The position numbers and the translations under genes are program-made. From an uncultured Jannaschia sp. (GTDB lineage Bacteria > Pseudomonadota > Alphaproteobacteria > Rhodobacterales > Rhodobacteraceae), in contig NZ_CANNEZ010000002.1 of assembly GCF_947503795.1 (NCBI RefSeq), forward strand, positions 62,001-126,000: a stretch of 64,000 nucleotides of DNA, read 5' to 3'. Below the pieces are notes generated by a model. It was not told the DNA's origin. It did not search any database and saw only the letters and a list, made by a program, of their open reading frames with translations. This document shows positions 1 through 7,746 of the stretch, piece after piece; within the stretch, counting starts at the first letter, position 1; every line of letters starts with the position of its first letter.

Positions 1-479
1 GCCATGAACAGGATCGCCGCCAGGACCGGCCCGACGCAGGGCGTCCAGCCGAAGGCGAAGGCCAGCCCGATCACGTAGCCCGCGACAACGCCGCCCTTCG
101 ATTCGCCCCCGGACGCGCCTTGCCCGAACGAGCGATAAAGAAGCCCGATCTTCAGCACCCCGAGAAAGTGCAGCCCCATCAGCAGGATGATCCCCGCCGC
201 GACCCAGCGCAGCACGTCGAACCAATCGCGCACGATCTGCCCGAAGGCGGTGGCCGTGGCCCCCAGCCCGACGAAGATGGTCGCGACCCCCGCGGCGAAG
301 GCGATGGCCGAGAGAACGGCCCGGCGCCGCGTCCCCGGCGGAAGCTCGTCCGCCTCCAGCGCCTGCACCGAGCCGCCCGCGAGATAGGACAGGTAGAACG
401 GCACCATCGGCAGGATGCAGGGCGACAGGAAGGACAGAAGACCTGCCAGGACCGCGCCCGCGATGGTCACGTCGAACAT
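1..479 (-). CDS. soxV: CcdA/SoxV-type thiol-disulfide membrane transporter (3' end off window)
   Basis: N-terminal 159 codons of a CcdA-family membrane protein, which carries reducing equivalents from cytoplasmic thioredoxin to periplasmic thiol proteins. The reading starts at an ATG at 479 with MFDVTIAGAVLAG. Two hallmark motifs are visible: FLSPCILPMVPFY near residue 18 and GWTPCVGP near residue 150, so the cysteine pair that shuttles electrons is intact. Hydrophobic segments are clear throughout. The gene is truncated by the window edge. It runs divergently from soxS and soxR, and in sox clusters a CcdA homologue named SoxV has this position and supplies electrons to the Sox system. The family is certain; the sox assignment is from context. 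Confidence 0.85.
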   Translation of the reverse strand, partial: MFDVTIAGAVLAGLLSFLSPCILPMVPFYLSYLAGGSVQALEADELPPGTRRRAVLSAIAFAAGVATIFVGLGATATAFGQIVRDWFDVLRWVAAGIILLMGLHFLGVLKIGLLYRSFGQGASGGESKGGVVAGYVIGLAFAFGWTPCVGPVLAAILFM

Positions 480-549
480 GATGCGCCTCCCCGCGCGGCC
501 CGAAGGGATCTTCTTGCCGCACGGACATATTCAAATTATGTGTTATGAA
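480..549. promoter_or_regulatory. Divergent soxV/soxS promoter region, AT-rich operator candidate
   Basis: This 70-base spacer separates the divergent starts of soxV and soxS. Bases about 524-552 are strikingly AT-rich in a GC-rich background and contain CATATTCAAATTATG, an imperfect inverted repeat. ArsR-family repressors such as SoxR and SqrR bind AT-rich imperfect palindromes next to their target promoters, so this is the best candidate SoxR operator. That is inference; no -35/-10 pair is obvious. Confidence 0.45.
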
Positions 550-942
550 ATGCAACAGATGTTCCGCGCCGCACTGATCGGCCTCTGGGCCGCCCTGCCG
601 TCGCTTGCCGCGGCGCAGGTCGAGTTGATCATGGGCGAGGAGGCGGGCTGCATCTGGTGCGCCCGCTGGGACGCCGAGGTCTCGCCGGAATACCCGCTGA
701 CCGCCGAGGGGCGCGCCGCCCCGCTGCGCCGGGTCGACATCCACGACCCCCTGCCGGACGACCTGCAACTCGAAAGCCGGATGCGGTTCACGCCGACCTT
801 CATCCTCGTGCATGACGGGATCGAGATCGACCGCCGCGAGGGCTATCCTGGCGAGGATTTCTTCTGGCCGGTGCTGGGACAGATGCTCGACGCCGCCGCC
901 CGAGACATCCCCGAACTGGACGGGTGGCGCGATGGACGGTAA
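550..942 (+). CDS. soxS: SoxS-like periplasmic thioredoxin-fold protein
   Basis: A 130-residue exported thiol protein. Residues 1-22 form a signal peptide ending LAAAQ, followed by a thioredoxin-like domain with the redox motif CIWC (C34 and C37). SoxS of sulfur-oxidising alphaproteobacteria keeps Sox proteins in the active reduced state and is known to be encoded beside soxR and soxV, as here. Downstream, soxR follows with at most a 64-base gap. The start is uncertain: ATG codons at 538, 550 and 559 are in frame and none has a strong ribosome binding site; 550 and 559 both leave a good signal peptide. The DsbA/thioredoxin-like fold is inferred from the CxxC position and length. Confidence 0.82.
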   Translation: MQQMFRAALIGLWAALPSLAAAQVELIMGEEAGCIWCARWDAEVSPEYPLTAEGRAAPLRRVDIHDPLPDDLQLESRMRFTPTFILVHDGIEIDRREGYPGEDFFWPVLGQMLDAAARDIPELDGWRDGR

Positions 943-1006
943 CAGCGCCCCTATGCGCACCCCCCGCCCGGGGGACGCCCGACGCGAGCCAGACGAGTAT
1001 CCGACC

Positions 1007-1363
1007 ATGGCCCTTCCGGTCTTCGGCCCCGACACCTGCGAGGACGATCTCGACCGCATGCTCGAGAACGCGACCGCCGCGTCGAACTTCCTCAAGGCGA
1101 TCAGCCACGAGGGACGGCTGATGATCCTCTGCCATCTCGCCTCGGGCGAGAAATCCGTCACCGAGCTCGAAACCCTGCTCTCGGCGCGACAAGCCGCCGT
1201 CTCGCAGCAGCTCGGGCGCTTGCGGCTCGAAGGGCTCGTTCAGCCCCGACGCGAGGGCAAGACGATCTACTACTCCTTGACCGACGGTCGCGCGATCCGG
1301 ATCATGGATGTCGTCTACGACCTGTTCTGCCGGTCGGAGGGCGGGCCCGCGCGGACACCCTGA
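1007..1363 (+). CDS. soxR: ArsR-family sulfur-responsive repressor SoxR (SqrR-like)
   Basis: A 118-residue winged-helix ArsR repressor. The recognition helix is SARQAAVSQQLGRLR near residues 59-73, followed by the wing (REGKTIYYSL). Three cysteines fall at C11, C42 and C108. From memory, the persulfide sensor SqrR of Rhodobacter capsulatus uses Cys41 and Cys107, so the sensing pair seems conserved; this spacing also supports the ATG at 1007 over an in-frame ATG at 932 that overlaps soxS. Family members derepress sox genes when reactive sulfur species oxidise the dithiol. It lies between soxS and soxT, the soxSRT order known from other sox clusters. Confidence 0.85.
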   Translation: MALPVFGPDTCEDDLDRMLENATAASNFLKAISHEGRLMILCHLASGEKSVTELETLLSARQAAVSQQLGRLRLEGLVQPRREGKTIYYSLTDGRAIRIMDVVYDLFCRSEGGPARTP

Positions 1364-1391
1364 CCGGCGGCCCAATGGGGAGGATCGGGGC

Positions 1392-2444
1392 ATGTTGATC
1401 GACTGGATCGACGAGAGCCACGCGATGGCGCTCGTCGGATGTGCGGGGGGACTCCTGCTGGGCCTTGCGGCGCGTCTCGGGCGGTTCTGTACGCTCGGCG
1501 CGATCGAGGACGTCATCTATGGCGGCTCGTGGGTGCGGGCACGGATGTGGGGCGTCGCCTTGGGCGGCGCGATCGTCCTGACCTTCGCCGCGGATGGCCT
1601 CGGACTGGCCGATCCCCTGCGCTCGATCTACCTCGCCGGTCCTTGGTCGCCCGCCGCCGTCATCCTCGGCGGCCTGCTCTTCGGCTACGGCATGGCCATC
1701 GCGGGGAATTGCGGCTTCGGCGCGCTGGCGCGGCTGGGCGGCGGGGATCTGCGGTCCTTCGTGATCCTTCTCGTCATGGGATTGTCGGCCTTCGCGGTCA
1801 TGTCGGGCCCCTTCGCCCATGTTCGCATGGCGATCTTCCCCGGCGCGACCGGCGGCGGTCCGCAGGGCATTGCGCACGCGCTCTCCGCGGCGACCGGCCT
1901 CGCGCCGGTCTGGCCCGGCATCGCCATCGGTCTGGCCATCCTCGGCGCGGCCCTCTGGGACCGGGCGTTCCTGCGACGGGGCACCGCCCTCGCGGCGGGC
2001 GCCGCCGTCGCGTTCGCCATCGCCACCGCGTGGATCGGCACGAGCTGGATCGCGGCCAACGGCTTCGCCGCGACGCCGGTCGTGTCGCATACCTTCGCCG
2101 CACCCTTGGGCGGCACGATGCTCTGGCTGATGACGGCCAGCGGCACGTCGTTGAATTTCGGCGTCGGCTCGGTCGCGGGCGTGCTGCTCGGGGCCTTCGC
2201 GGGCAGCCTTCTGCGCGGTCACTTCCGGTGGGAGGCGTGTGAGGACCCGCGCGAACTCCGGCGCCAGATCGGCGGCGCGGTCCTGATGGGCGTCGGTGCC
2301 GTGCTCGCCATCGGATGCAGCGTGGGCCAGGGTCTCTCGGCCGCCTCGGTGCTCGCGTTCTCGGCACCCCTCGCGATCCTTTCGATCCTCGCCGGGGCGG
2401 CGATCGGGCTGCGCCAGCTCATCACCGGGTTCCAGACCGGCTGA
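1392..2444 (+). CDS. soxT: YeeE/YedE-family thiosulfate transporter SoxT
   Basis: A 350-residue inner-membrane protein of the YeeE/YedE (TsuA) family, which imports thiosulfate or related sulfur compounds. Many hydrophobic helices are visible with short glycine-rich loops. Three cysteines sit in family-type motifs: GRFCTLGA (C33), AGNCGFGA (C107) and AIGCSVGQG (C309). In TsuA/YeeE three cysteines on the path relay thiosulfate, and the 202-residue spacing between the last two matches my recollection of that family. The start ATG has GGGGAGG upstream. It follows soxR by 28 bases and is probably co-transcribed with soxS-soxR. SoxT has been reported to be needed for sulfur-dependent induction in another alphaproteobacterium. 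Confidence 0.85.
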   Translation: MLIDWIDESHAMALVGCAGGLLLGLAARLGRFCTLGAIEDVIYGGSWVRARMWGVALGGAIVLTFAADGLGLADPLRSIYLAGPWSPAAVILGGLLFGYGMAIAGNCGFGALARLGGGDLRSFVILLVMGLSAFAVMSGPFAHVRMAIFPGATGGGPQGIAHALSAATGLAPVWPGIAIGLAILGAALWDRAFLRRGTALAAGAAVAFAIATAWIGTSWIAANGFAATPVVSHTFAAPLGGTMLWLMTASGTSLNFGVGSVAGVLLGAFAGSLLRGHFRWEACEDPRELRRQIGGAVLMGVGAVLAIGCSVGQGLSAASVLAFSAPLAILSILAGAAIGLRQLITGFQTG

Positions 2445-2546
2445 CCGCAGCACGATCCCCCGCTGCCACGGCTTGACGTCGGCGCTCTGGGCGGGCGTGG
2501 TGGGCCTGGCCCGTCGACGGCCGCGACGCAGGACAAGGACGACCCG

Positions 2547-2897
2547 ATGATCTCAAGACCCGCACTGGCCGCAGCCGCACTCGCCCTTCTTGCCGCCGGG
2601 GACGCCACCGCCCATTCCAAGACCGACGCCCACACGCCGGCCGACGGAACCACCGTGGCCGAGGCCCCGCTGATCGCGATGAATTTCGACGCACCGATGC
2701 GCGTCATCGCGATCGAATTGACCCGCGAGGGCGACGCGGTCGAACTCGAACGCGCCACGGGGATGGAGCCGGTCACGCGCTTCGAGGCTGCGCCGACCGA
2801 GGGTCTCGATCCCGGCATCTACCGCGTCGACTGGCGCGGGATGAGTGCCGACGGGCACCCGATGCAGGGCGAATTCGGCTTCACCATCGCCGAGTGA
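2547..2897 (+). CDS. copC: CopC-domain periplasmic copper-binding protein
   Basis: A 116-residue exported protein. A signal peptide ends ATA before His23, which would become the mature N-terminus; an N-terminal histidine is a copper(II) ligand in CopC proteins. The rest is a CopC-type beta-barrel with DGTTVAEAP and the C-terminal SADGHPMQGEF motif carrying a further histidine. The stop overlaps the ATG of the next gene (TGATG at 2895-2899), so CopC and CopD are translationally coupled and likely work as one copper uptake or handling module. A copper link to the sox genes just upstream is not evident. Confidence 0.88.
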   Translation: MISRPALAAAALALLAAGDATAHSKTDAHTPADGTTVAEAPLIAMNFDAPMRVIAIELTREGDAVELERATGMEPVTRFEAAPTEGLDPGIYRVDWRGMSADGHPMQGEFGFTIAE

Positions 2898-3778
2898 TGG
2901 ACGGCCTCGCCCCGGTCGACGGGCTCGCCCTCGTCGCGGTCGCCGCCAAGGCCGCGGGCTACGGCGCGGCACTTCTGGCGATGGGCGGCGCGCTCTTCGT
3001 CCTCATGTTCCGCCGCGATGCGGATGACGCCACGCTCCGGCGCGCCCGTCGGATGGCGGCACTTGCCGCTTCGATCGGGCTGGCCGTTCTGGCCCTGCGG
3101 TTCGGGATCCGGGCGGCGCGCATTTCGGGCCTCGGGCTCACCGGGGCCACGGACCCGATGATGCTCGGCTTCGTCTGGTCGAGCCCGCTGGGCACCGCCG
3201 CGATCTGGCGCGCGCTGGGCGAAGCGGCGATCCTCTCGATCCTTCTGCCGGGGCCGCTCGGCCGCATCCTTCCCGCCATCGGCGCGGTCGCCGTCGCGGT
3301 CTCCTACGCGCAGGTCGGACACACCCTGGGCGATCCGCGCGCGCTGCTGGCACCGCTTCTGGTGCTGCACCTTCTCGCCGTGGCGTTCTGGATCGGGGCG
3401 CTGGCCCCCCTGCACCACGCGGCCCGGTCGTCCGCGGGCGCGGCGCTGCTCGACCGCTTCGGTCGGATCGCGGGGGGCGTCGTGGCGCTTCTGGCGGTGG
3501 CGGGAATCGGGCTCGGCTGGTGTCTGTCCGGTGGCATCTCGGCACTCTTCGGGACGGCCTACGGGCTGGGACTGATGTTCAAGGTCGGGGCTGTCGCGGC
3601 CCTTCTGGGGCTCGCGGCGCAGAACCGTTGGCGGCTCGTGCCGGCCTTGCGCGCAGGTCAGGCTGGGGCGGCCCCGGCGCTGCGCCGGTCGATCGCCACC
3701 GAGGGCGCGATCGTCGTCATGATCCTGATCGCGACGGCGGCGATCACCACGATCACGACTCCGCCCGCGAATCTCTGA
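2897..3778 (+). CDS. copD: CopD-family copper resistance/uptake membrane protein
   Basis: A 293-residue polytopic membrane protein with about eight hydrophobic helices, matching the CopD/YcnJ family that receives copper from CopC. Conserved polar residues in helices include HTLGDPRALL and LHLLAVAFWIGALAPLHH, which carry the histidines typical of CopD. The start is the ATG overlapping the copC stop codon; a GTG three bases earlier is also in frame. The gene ends ten bases from the convergent end of the curli operon, leaving almost no room for a terminator. Confidence 0.85.
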   Translation: MDGLAPVDGLALVAVAAKAAGYGAALLAMGGALFVLMFRRDADDATLRRARRMAALAASIGLAVLALRFGIRAARISGLGLTGATDPMMLGFVWSSPLGTAAIWRALGEAAILSILLPGPLGRILPAIGAVAVAVSYAQVGHTLGDPRALLAPLLVLHLLAVAFWIGALAPLHHAARSSAGAALLDRFGRIAGGVVALLAVAGIGLGWCLSGGISALFGTAYGLGLMFKVGAVAALLGLAAQNRWRLVPALRAGQAGAAPALRRSIATEGAIVVMILIATAAITTITTPPANL

Positions 3779-3788
3779 CCGGGCGGCC

Positions 3789-4529
3789 CTATTCCGCCGC
3801 GACGAAGGTCAGGATGGGCCAGGTGTCGTCCCGGATCGCGGTGCGCGCGAACCAGCCCGTCGCATCCCCGAACCGCGCCCCGCACCAGAGCCCGTCGGTC
3901 GTCGTCAGGCAGGTATCCACCGTCACGGTCGAGCCCGTGGGCACGACCCCGATCACCCCGGCATCGGCGCGGGGCTGGGACCGGACATTGAGGTTCACGA
4001 GCGTTTCGATCCGAGCGGGCCCTTCAGCGCCGAGAGCCGGGCGGGCCATGGCTTCGGGCGTGGCGCAAGTGCTGGTAAACCCCCGGAAGATACAGCGATA
4101 GGTGGTGATCGCTTCGCGGATACGGCGGCTGTTGGCGTCACCTTCGGCCCGCTCCAGGATCAGCGGCCCGGCATCGCCCCCGAGTTCGCCCGTGATGCGG
4201 AACTGCGTCCCTCCGAGCAGAGCCACGGTCGCATCGGTTGCGTTGGTCAGCCGGATCTGCCCGTCGGCGATCGTCCAGCCCGTCGCGGTCGAGACCGGCG
4301 GGCGGCAATCCTTCGTGGAGACGCCGCGGCGCCCGTCTGCCGCCGCCTCGGGTGCAAGTTCAACCGTGCAGCTTCCCCCGGTCGACGTGCCGGGATCGAA
4401 GCTGAACCAGATCCCCGAGAAGGCGTCGGCGAAGCCACCCTCCTCCTGCGCGACGGCGGGCGCGGCCAGCGCGGTCGCCAATGCGAAACCGAGGATCGCG
4501 GCGCGGCGGGGGACCGATGCCATCGTCAT
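3789..4529 (-). CDS. AprI/Inh-like plus SH3b exported protein, last gene of the curli operon
   Basis: A 246-residue secreted protein. After a signal peptide ending APAVAQ come two parts. Residues about 35-125 (GIWFSF, GGSCTVELAPEA, WTIADGQIRLTNA, VALLGGTQFRI) look like the AprI/Inh beta-barrel known from metalloprotease inhibitors. Residues about 175-240 (LNVRSQPRADAGVIG, GLWCGARFGDATGWF) are a bacterial SH3 domain, usually a cell-wall or peptide-binding module. The csgH stop overlaps an upstream GTG at 4541; I prefer the ATG at 4529, preceded by TGAGGG. Its place directly after csgH suggests a role in curli biogenesis, protection or anchoring. The function is not established; the AprI match is by eye. 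Confidence 0.65.
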   Translation of the reverse strand: MTMASVPRRAAILGFALATALAAPAVAQEEGGFADAFSGIWFSFDPGTSTGGSCTVELAPEAAADGRRGVSTKDCRPPVSTATGWTIADGQIRLTNATDATVALLGGTQFRITGELGGDAGPLILERAEGDANSRRIREAITTYRCIFRGFTSTCATPEAMARPALGAEGPARIETLVNLNVRSQPRADAGVIGVVPTGSTVTVDTCLTTTDGLWCGARFGDATGWFARTAIRDDTWPILTFVAAE

Positions 4530-4537
4530 CGCGACCC

Positions 4538-4918
4538 TCACGGCCCGATATTCAGGGTGAGGTCGGTCCGCGCGGCGACCTCCCCGTTCCGCGAAATGAC
4601 GAGCGAGGCGGCCAGCGCGGTGCCGTCGCCGACATTGATCGAGGTCTGGGAAAACCGGCCCCGGCCGTCCGCGCCGATAACCACCTCGGTGGTCTGCGAG
4701 GTGCGGACGTTGTTCGAACCGCTCCGCCGCTGCAACGTGACCTCACCGCGCACGGTCTCGCCCGGTGGGCCGGAGACGTAGCTCGTGACGACGACCACTT
4801 CGCCGTCGCGCTCGAGATCGATATGCGGGATCGCCGTCATGTCGCCCATCGCGGCGGTGCAGAGCGCCGCCAGGCCCAGGGCCAGCGTCCGACCCGCCCC
4901 GCGCAGGCCCCGGATCAT
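4538..4918 (-). CDS. csgH: Curli assembly chaperone CsgH
   Basis: A 126-residue exported protein with a signal peptide (residues 1-24) and one immunoglobulin-like beta-sandwich: VVVVTSYVSGPPGETVRGEV, SQTTEVVIGADGRGRFSQTS and NGEVAARTDLTLN. This is the alphaproteobacterial CsgH pattern. CsgH is the counterpart of enterobacterial CsgC, a periplasmic protein that stops curlin from forming amyloid before secretion. Its ATG overlaps the stop of the upstream curlin gene (ATGA, 4915-4918), so it is made alongside its client. The downstream SH3 gene overlaps it in turn. Confidence 0.85.
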   Translation of the reverse strand: MIRGLRGAGRTLALGLAALCTAAMGDMTAIPHIDLERDGEVVVVTSYVSGPPGETVRGEVTLQRRSGSNNVRTSQTTEVVIGADGRGRFSQTSINVGDGTALAASLVISRNGEVAARTDLTLNIGP

Positions 4919-5574
4919 GGCCCGCCGAGGACGGTCGTGGTGATGTTCACGGCCCCGGCATTCGAGAACACGGCGACGCTGCCGCCTTCGGTTGCCGCGA
5001 AGGCCCCCGCGCCGAGACCGTCGCCGACGAGCGTGAAGGACACGTTCGTGTCGACTCCGCTCACCACGAGGCCCAGATCGTTGTCATTGCCGCGCTGAAC
5101 CAGCGTGCCGGATGCATTGGTCCCGCCGACCGTCAGCGCGCCGGTGTTGCCAACGCCGTCCTGAACGATCGTGCCCGAGCTGTTGGTGCCGTCGAGATTG
5201 ATGACCCCGGTGTTGTCGGACCCAAGCTGTTCCAGTGACGCGAAAAGCGACTGGCCATCGGCATTGATCGTGGCGGTGTTGTTGAACGCGGCGTCCGTCG
5301 CGCCGCCCTGCGAGAAGAGGACGGTGACATCCGTGCCCGCGACGTTGATGTCGGCCGCGTTGCCCGATCCGGTCTGGCGCGCGGGGGCAAGCCCGTCGAC
5401 CGATCCCGCGATCTGGGTGTTGGTGCCGCCGGACTGGTCGATGCTCAGCGTATTGCGCGCGCCCGTCCCGCCCGTGCTGTCCTGCACGAGAAAGAGCGTG
5501 TTGCCGTCCGCGGCGGCGAGGCCCGGAAGGGCAAGGCAGAAAACGGCCAGAACGCGGCCTTTACCGATAACCAT
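4915..5574 (-). CDS. csgA: Curlin-repeat amyloid subunit (CsgA-like)
   Basis: A 219-residue exported protein: signal peptide ending GLAAADG, then Asn/Gly/Gln-rich imperfect curlin repeats such as LVQDSTGG, ARQTGSGNAADINVAG, LEQLGSDNTGVINLDG, IVQDGVGNTGALTVGG and LVQRGNDNDLGLVVSG. Each repeat forms a strand-turn-strand of a stacked beta-solenoid in curlins, with Gln and Asn ladders at fixed positions. The last 35 residues (GAGAFAATEGGSVAVF) are less repeat-like. I prefer the ATG at 5574, with GGGGGA upstream; an ATG at 5586 is in frame. It follows the CsgB-like gene and overlaps csgH. Which of the small curlins is nucleator and which is bulk subunit cannot be told from sequence alone. Confidence 0.8.
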   Translation of the reverse strand: MVIGKGRVLAVFCLALPGLAAADGNTLFLVQDSTGGTGARNTLSIDQSGGTNTQIAGSVDGLAPARQTGSGNAADINVAGTDVTVLFSQGGATDAAFNNTATINADGQSLFASLEQLGSDNTGVINLDGTNSSGTIVQDGVGNTGALTVGGTNASGTLVQRGNDNDLGLVVSGVDTNVSFTLVGDGLGAGAFAATEGGSVAVFSNAGAVNITTTVLGGP

Positions 5575-5596
5575 GGAATCCCCCATTTCCCCGCAA

Positions 5597-6034
5597 CTAC
5601 CACGAGGATTGGCGCACGCTCAATTCATTTCCGATTCCGCTCTGGCGGAACACGACCGTCTGGCCCTGTCCCGTCTGGGTGATGGTGGCGCGATTGGCGG
5701 CTCCGGTGACCGCCCCCGTCACCGACTGCCCCCGCCCCGACTGCACGATATCGAAGAGGTTCGACTGACCCGTAACATCCAGCACGACGCTGTGCGAAAG
5801 CCCGGCCTGTTCGACCGATCCTGCGGCCGGAGCCGCGGTTGCGACCCGGGCAGAGGACGTGGATCGCGGGTGCCGGACGACCACCGTTACGCGACCTGCC
5901 TCGGCCTCGACGATGCGAAGGGTGTTGGCCTCCGGCGCCACGAGCCCGATCAGCTCGTTCTCGGTCGCCTCCCCGGCAGGTGCCGAGAGAGCCACGACGA
6001 AGCAGGCGGCGATCAGATGTCTGGCGCGGACCAT
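5597..6034 (-). CDS. csgB: Minor curlin / CsgB-like protein
   Basis: A 145-residue exported protein. The signal peptide (MVRARHLIAACF to APAGEA) is followed by a non-repeat region of about 55 residues, then curlin repeats in the C-terminal half: GQSNLFDIVQSGRGQS, NRATITQTGQGQTVVFRQ and SGIGNELSVRQ. It ends SSW. Few repeats plus a non-repeat N-terminal domain suggest a nucleator or surface anchor rather than bulk fibre. The ATG at 6034 has GGAGA upstream; the frame stays open farther upstream but without signal-peptide character. It is followed after 22 bases by the csgA-like gene. Confidence 0.75.
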   Translation of the reverse strand: MVRARHLIAACFVVALSAPAGEATENELIGLVAPEANTLRIVEAEAGRVTVVVRHPRSTSSARVATAAPAAGSVEQAGLSHSVVLDVTGQSNLFDIVQSGRGQSVTGAVTGAANRATITQTGQGQTVVFRQSGIGNELSVRQSSW

Positions 6035-6143
6035 GGGCGATCTCCGATCCGAGGGCGGGAGAATCGCAGCGTAGACGTCAGATGTTAATCTTTCGTTGCC
6101 ACACGCGAATTCGGTTCGGGCGCATCGCGCGACCGTGGCGGGA

Positions 6144-7211
6144 TCAGCCCACCACGTCCGCGGCATGTGGCGTGTCGGGCGGCAAGCGGGGCGCAGGCGC
6201 CTGGACGGCGGGTGCTGCGGGTTCGAGCCGACGCTCGACCACCGGGGCCACCGTGCGGGCACGGCGGCGTGCGGGCACGGTTTCGGGGATGCGCGTCGCA
6301 CCGATCGTGGTGTCGGGACGGGCGGGGGACGCGCCCGTGGCGGGCACGTCGCCGTCGAACTTCTGTCCCACGTAACCGGTCACATAGGCCTGCCCCGCGC
6401 TGGTGTCGGCGAAGCTCCAGATGCCGGCCATCGACCCTTCCGCGATCAGCGCCATCACGGCCTTCTCGACGGCCTGCTCGACCGCGATCTGCTTGGGTTC
6501 ATTGACCGCGCGACCGGCCTCGCCCTCGAGGATCTCGTCGAGCGCGACGTAGGTGAAGATGTTGCCCTGTTCCGAGATCGAGGCGAGCGGCTTGCGCACG
6601 ACGACGCTGGCCAGCACCTCGCTCGTCTCGACCGACACGGCCTTGAGCGACACGGTCACGACGTCGATCTTGTAGCGGCGGTTGGCGCCGATCCCGAGAT
6701 AGCGGGCACCGACGCCGCCGGTGACGGTGTTGGTGTCGTAACCGACGATCGCGCCGTCGATCAGGATGCCGGAATGGTCGAGCGGCCCAAGCACCGAGGG
6801 GCTGATATTCTGCTCACCACGGTAGATGCGGCGCATCTCGGTGATGATCTGGCGCTCGCGCACGAGGTTGTCGAGATTGGAGCGGTCGAGCACGCTGAAC
6901 CAGCGCCGGTCGCCGGCATCCTGCAAGGCCTTGATCAGGACGGCCGCGCCCCCCTGGGTGACGGCACGCGACAGGTTCTGGCCGGTGGTCGATTCCTTGT
7001 ACTGCCCCGTCAGGTCCGGCATTCCATAGACCGACACGGTGACCCGGTGCGACGGGAACGGCACGGCGCGGAGCGCGCGGTTCTGGGCCGTGATATCGCC
7101 GACCGATGCGAGATACTGGCTCTCGTACGAATCCTCGAAGTGGAAATTGCACGCGGACAGGCTTGCGATGGCCAGGGCGGCCACGCTGAACGATCTCAAT
7201 CTGTGGAACAC
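6144..7211 (-). CDS. csgG: Curli secretion channel lipoprotein CsgG
   Basis: A 355-residue outer-membrane lipoprotein. It starts at a GTG (7211) with AGAAGGA upstream; residues 1-21 are a lipoprotein signal with lipobox LSAC. The body shows the CsgG pattern: VSVYGMPDLTGQYK, QGGAAVLIKALQDAG, WFSVLDRSNLDNLVRERQI, GILIDGAIVGYDTNTVTGG, IDVVTVSLKAVSVETSEVL and PKQIAVEQAVEKAVMALI. CsgG forms the nonameric pore that exports curlin. A proline- and alanine-rich tail of about 60 residues extends past the conserved core and is not typical of E. coli CsgG. It lies downstream of csgF in the same operon. Confidence 0.93.
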   Translation of the reverse strand: MFHRLRSFSVAALAIASLSACNFHFEDSYESQYLASVGDITAQNRALRAVPFPSHRVTVSVYGMPDLTGQYKESTTGQNLSRAVTQGGAAVLIKALQDAGDRRWFSVLDRSNLDNLVRERQIITEMRRIYRGEQNISPSVLGPLDHSGILIDGAIVGYDTNTVTGGVGARYLGIGANRRYKIDVVTVSLKAVSVETSEVLASVVVRKPLASISEQGNIFTYVALDEILEGEAGRAVNEPKQIAVEQAVEKAVMALIAEGSMAGIWSFADTSAGQAYVTGYVGQKFDGDVPATGASPARPDTTIGATRIPETVPARRRARTVAPVVERRLEPAAPAVQAPAPRLPPDTPHAADVVG

Positions 7212-7287
7212 TTTACGGTCCTTCTGATTTACTGCTCGTGCTGCGTTCGGCGGGCTTGGCCCGTCCGCGCGGCATCCTATTGTTTGG

Positions 7288-7746
7288 CTATCCGGTGACG
7301 AGTTGCGGGACGACGATCTCCGTGACGGTGCCGTCGAGGGCATCGGTGATGACGAGGCGGATCTCGCCGACGGTGCGGACGAACTCTACCGTGGTGGTTC
7401 CGAAAACGACCGTGCCGCTTTCGCTGGGCGTGTCGCCGAAGATGGCGTCCGTGACCTGGCCCGCGAGTGCCGACAGAAGCCGGCCCTCGAGCTGGCGGAC
7501 GAACAGGTCGGCGTTGCTGGAGCCGGGCGAATCGATCCCGCCGCCGCCGAACCCGCCGCCGCCGCTGGTGGCGTCACGGGCTGTCGCCTCGCGCTGCGCA
7601 CTCGCCGTCGAGAGCAGGTAGGTCGAATTGAGGGGGTTGCCGCCGAAGGACGGGTTGACCGGCGTGTAGACGATATCCTGCGCGACGACCGGACCGGCCA
7701 TCAGGCCGACCGCGAGGGCAAGGGCAAGGGCGGTTCGATACGTCAT
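7288..7746 (-). CDS. csgF: Curli assembly factor CsgF
   Basis: A 152-residue exported protein. After a signal peptide ending PVVAQD comes the CsgF motif VYTPVNPSFGGNPLNSTYLL, the segment that in E. coli inserts into the CsgG pore and forms a second constriction. Then follow a low-complexity glycine stretch (SGGGGFGGGGIDSPG), FVRQLEGRLLSALAGQV and a C-terminal beta-rich part. The ATG at 7746 is preceded by GGAGGAG. It is the first gene of the leftward curli operon, 76 bases ahead of csgG. No csgE is visible, although E. coli needs it for gating. Confidence 0.93.
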   Translation of the reverse strand: MTYRTALALALAVGLMAGPVVAQDIVYTPVNPSFGGNPLNSTYLLSTASAQREATARDATSGGGGFGGGGIDSPGSSNADLFVRQLEGRLLSALAGQVTDAIFGDTPSESGTVVFGTTTVEFVRTVGEIRLVITDALDGTVTEIVVPQLVTG

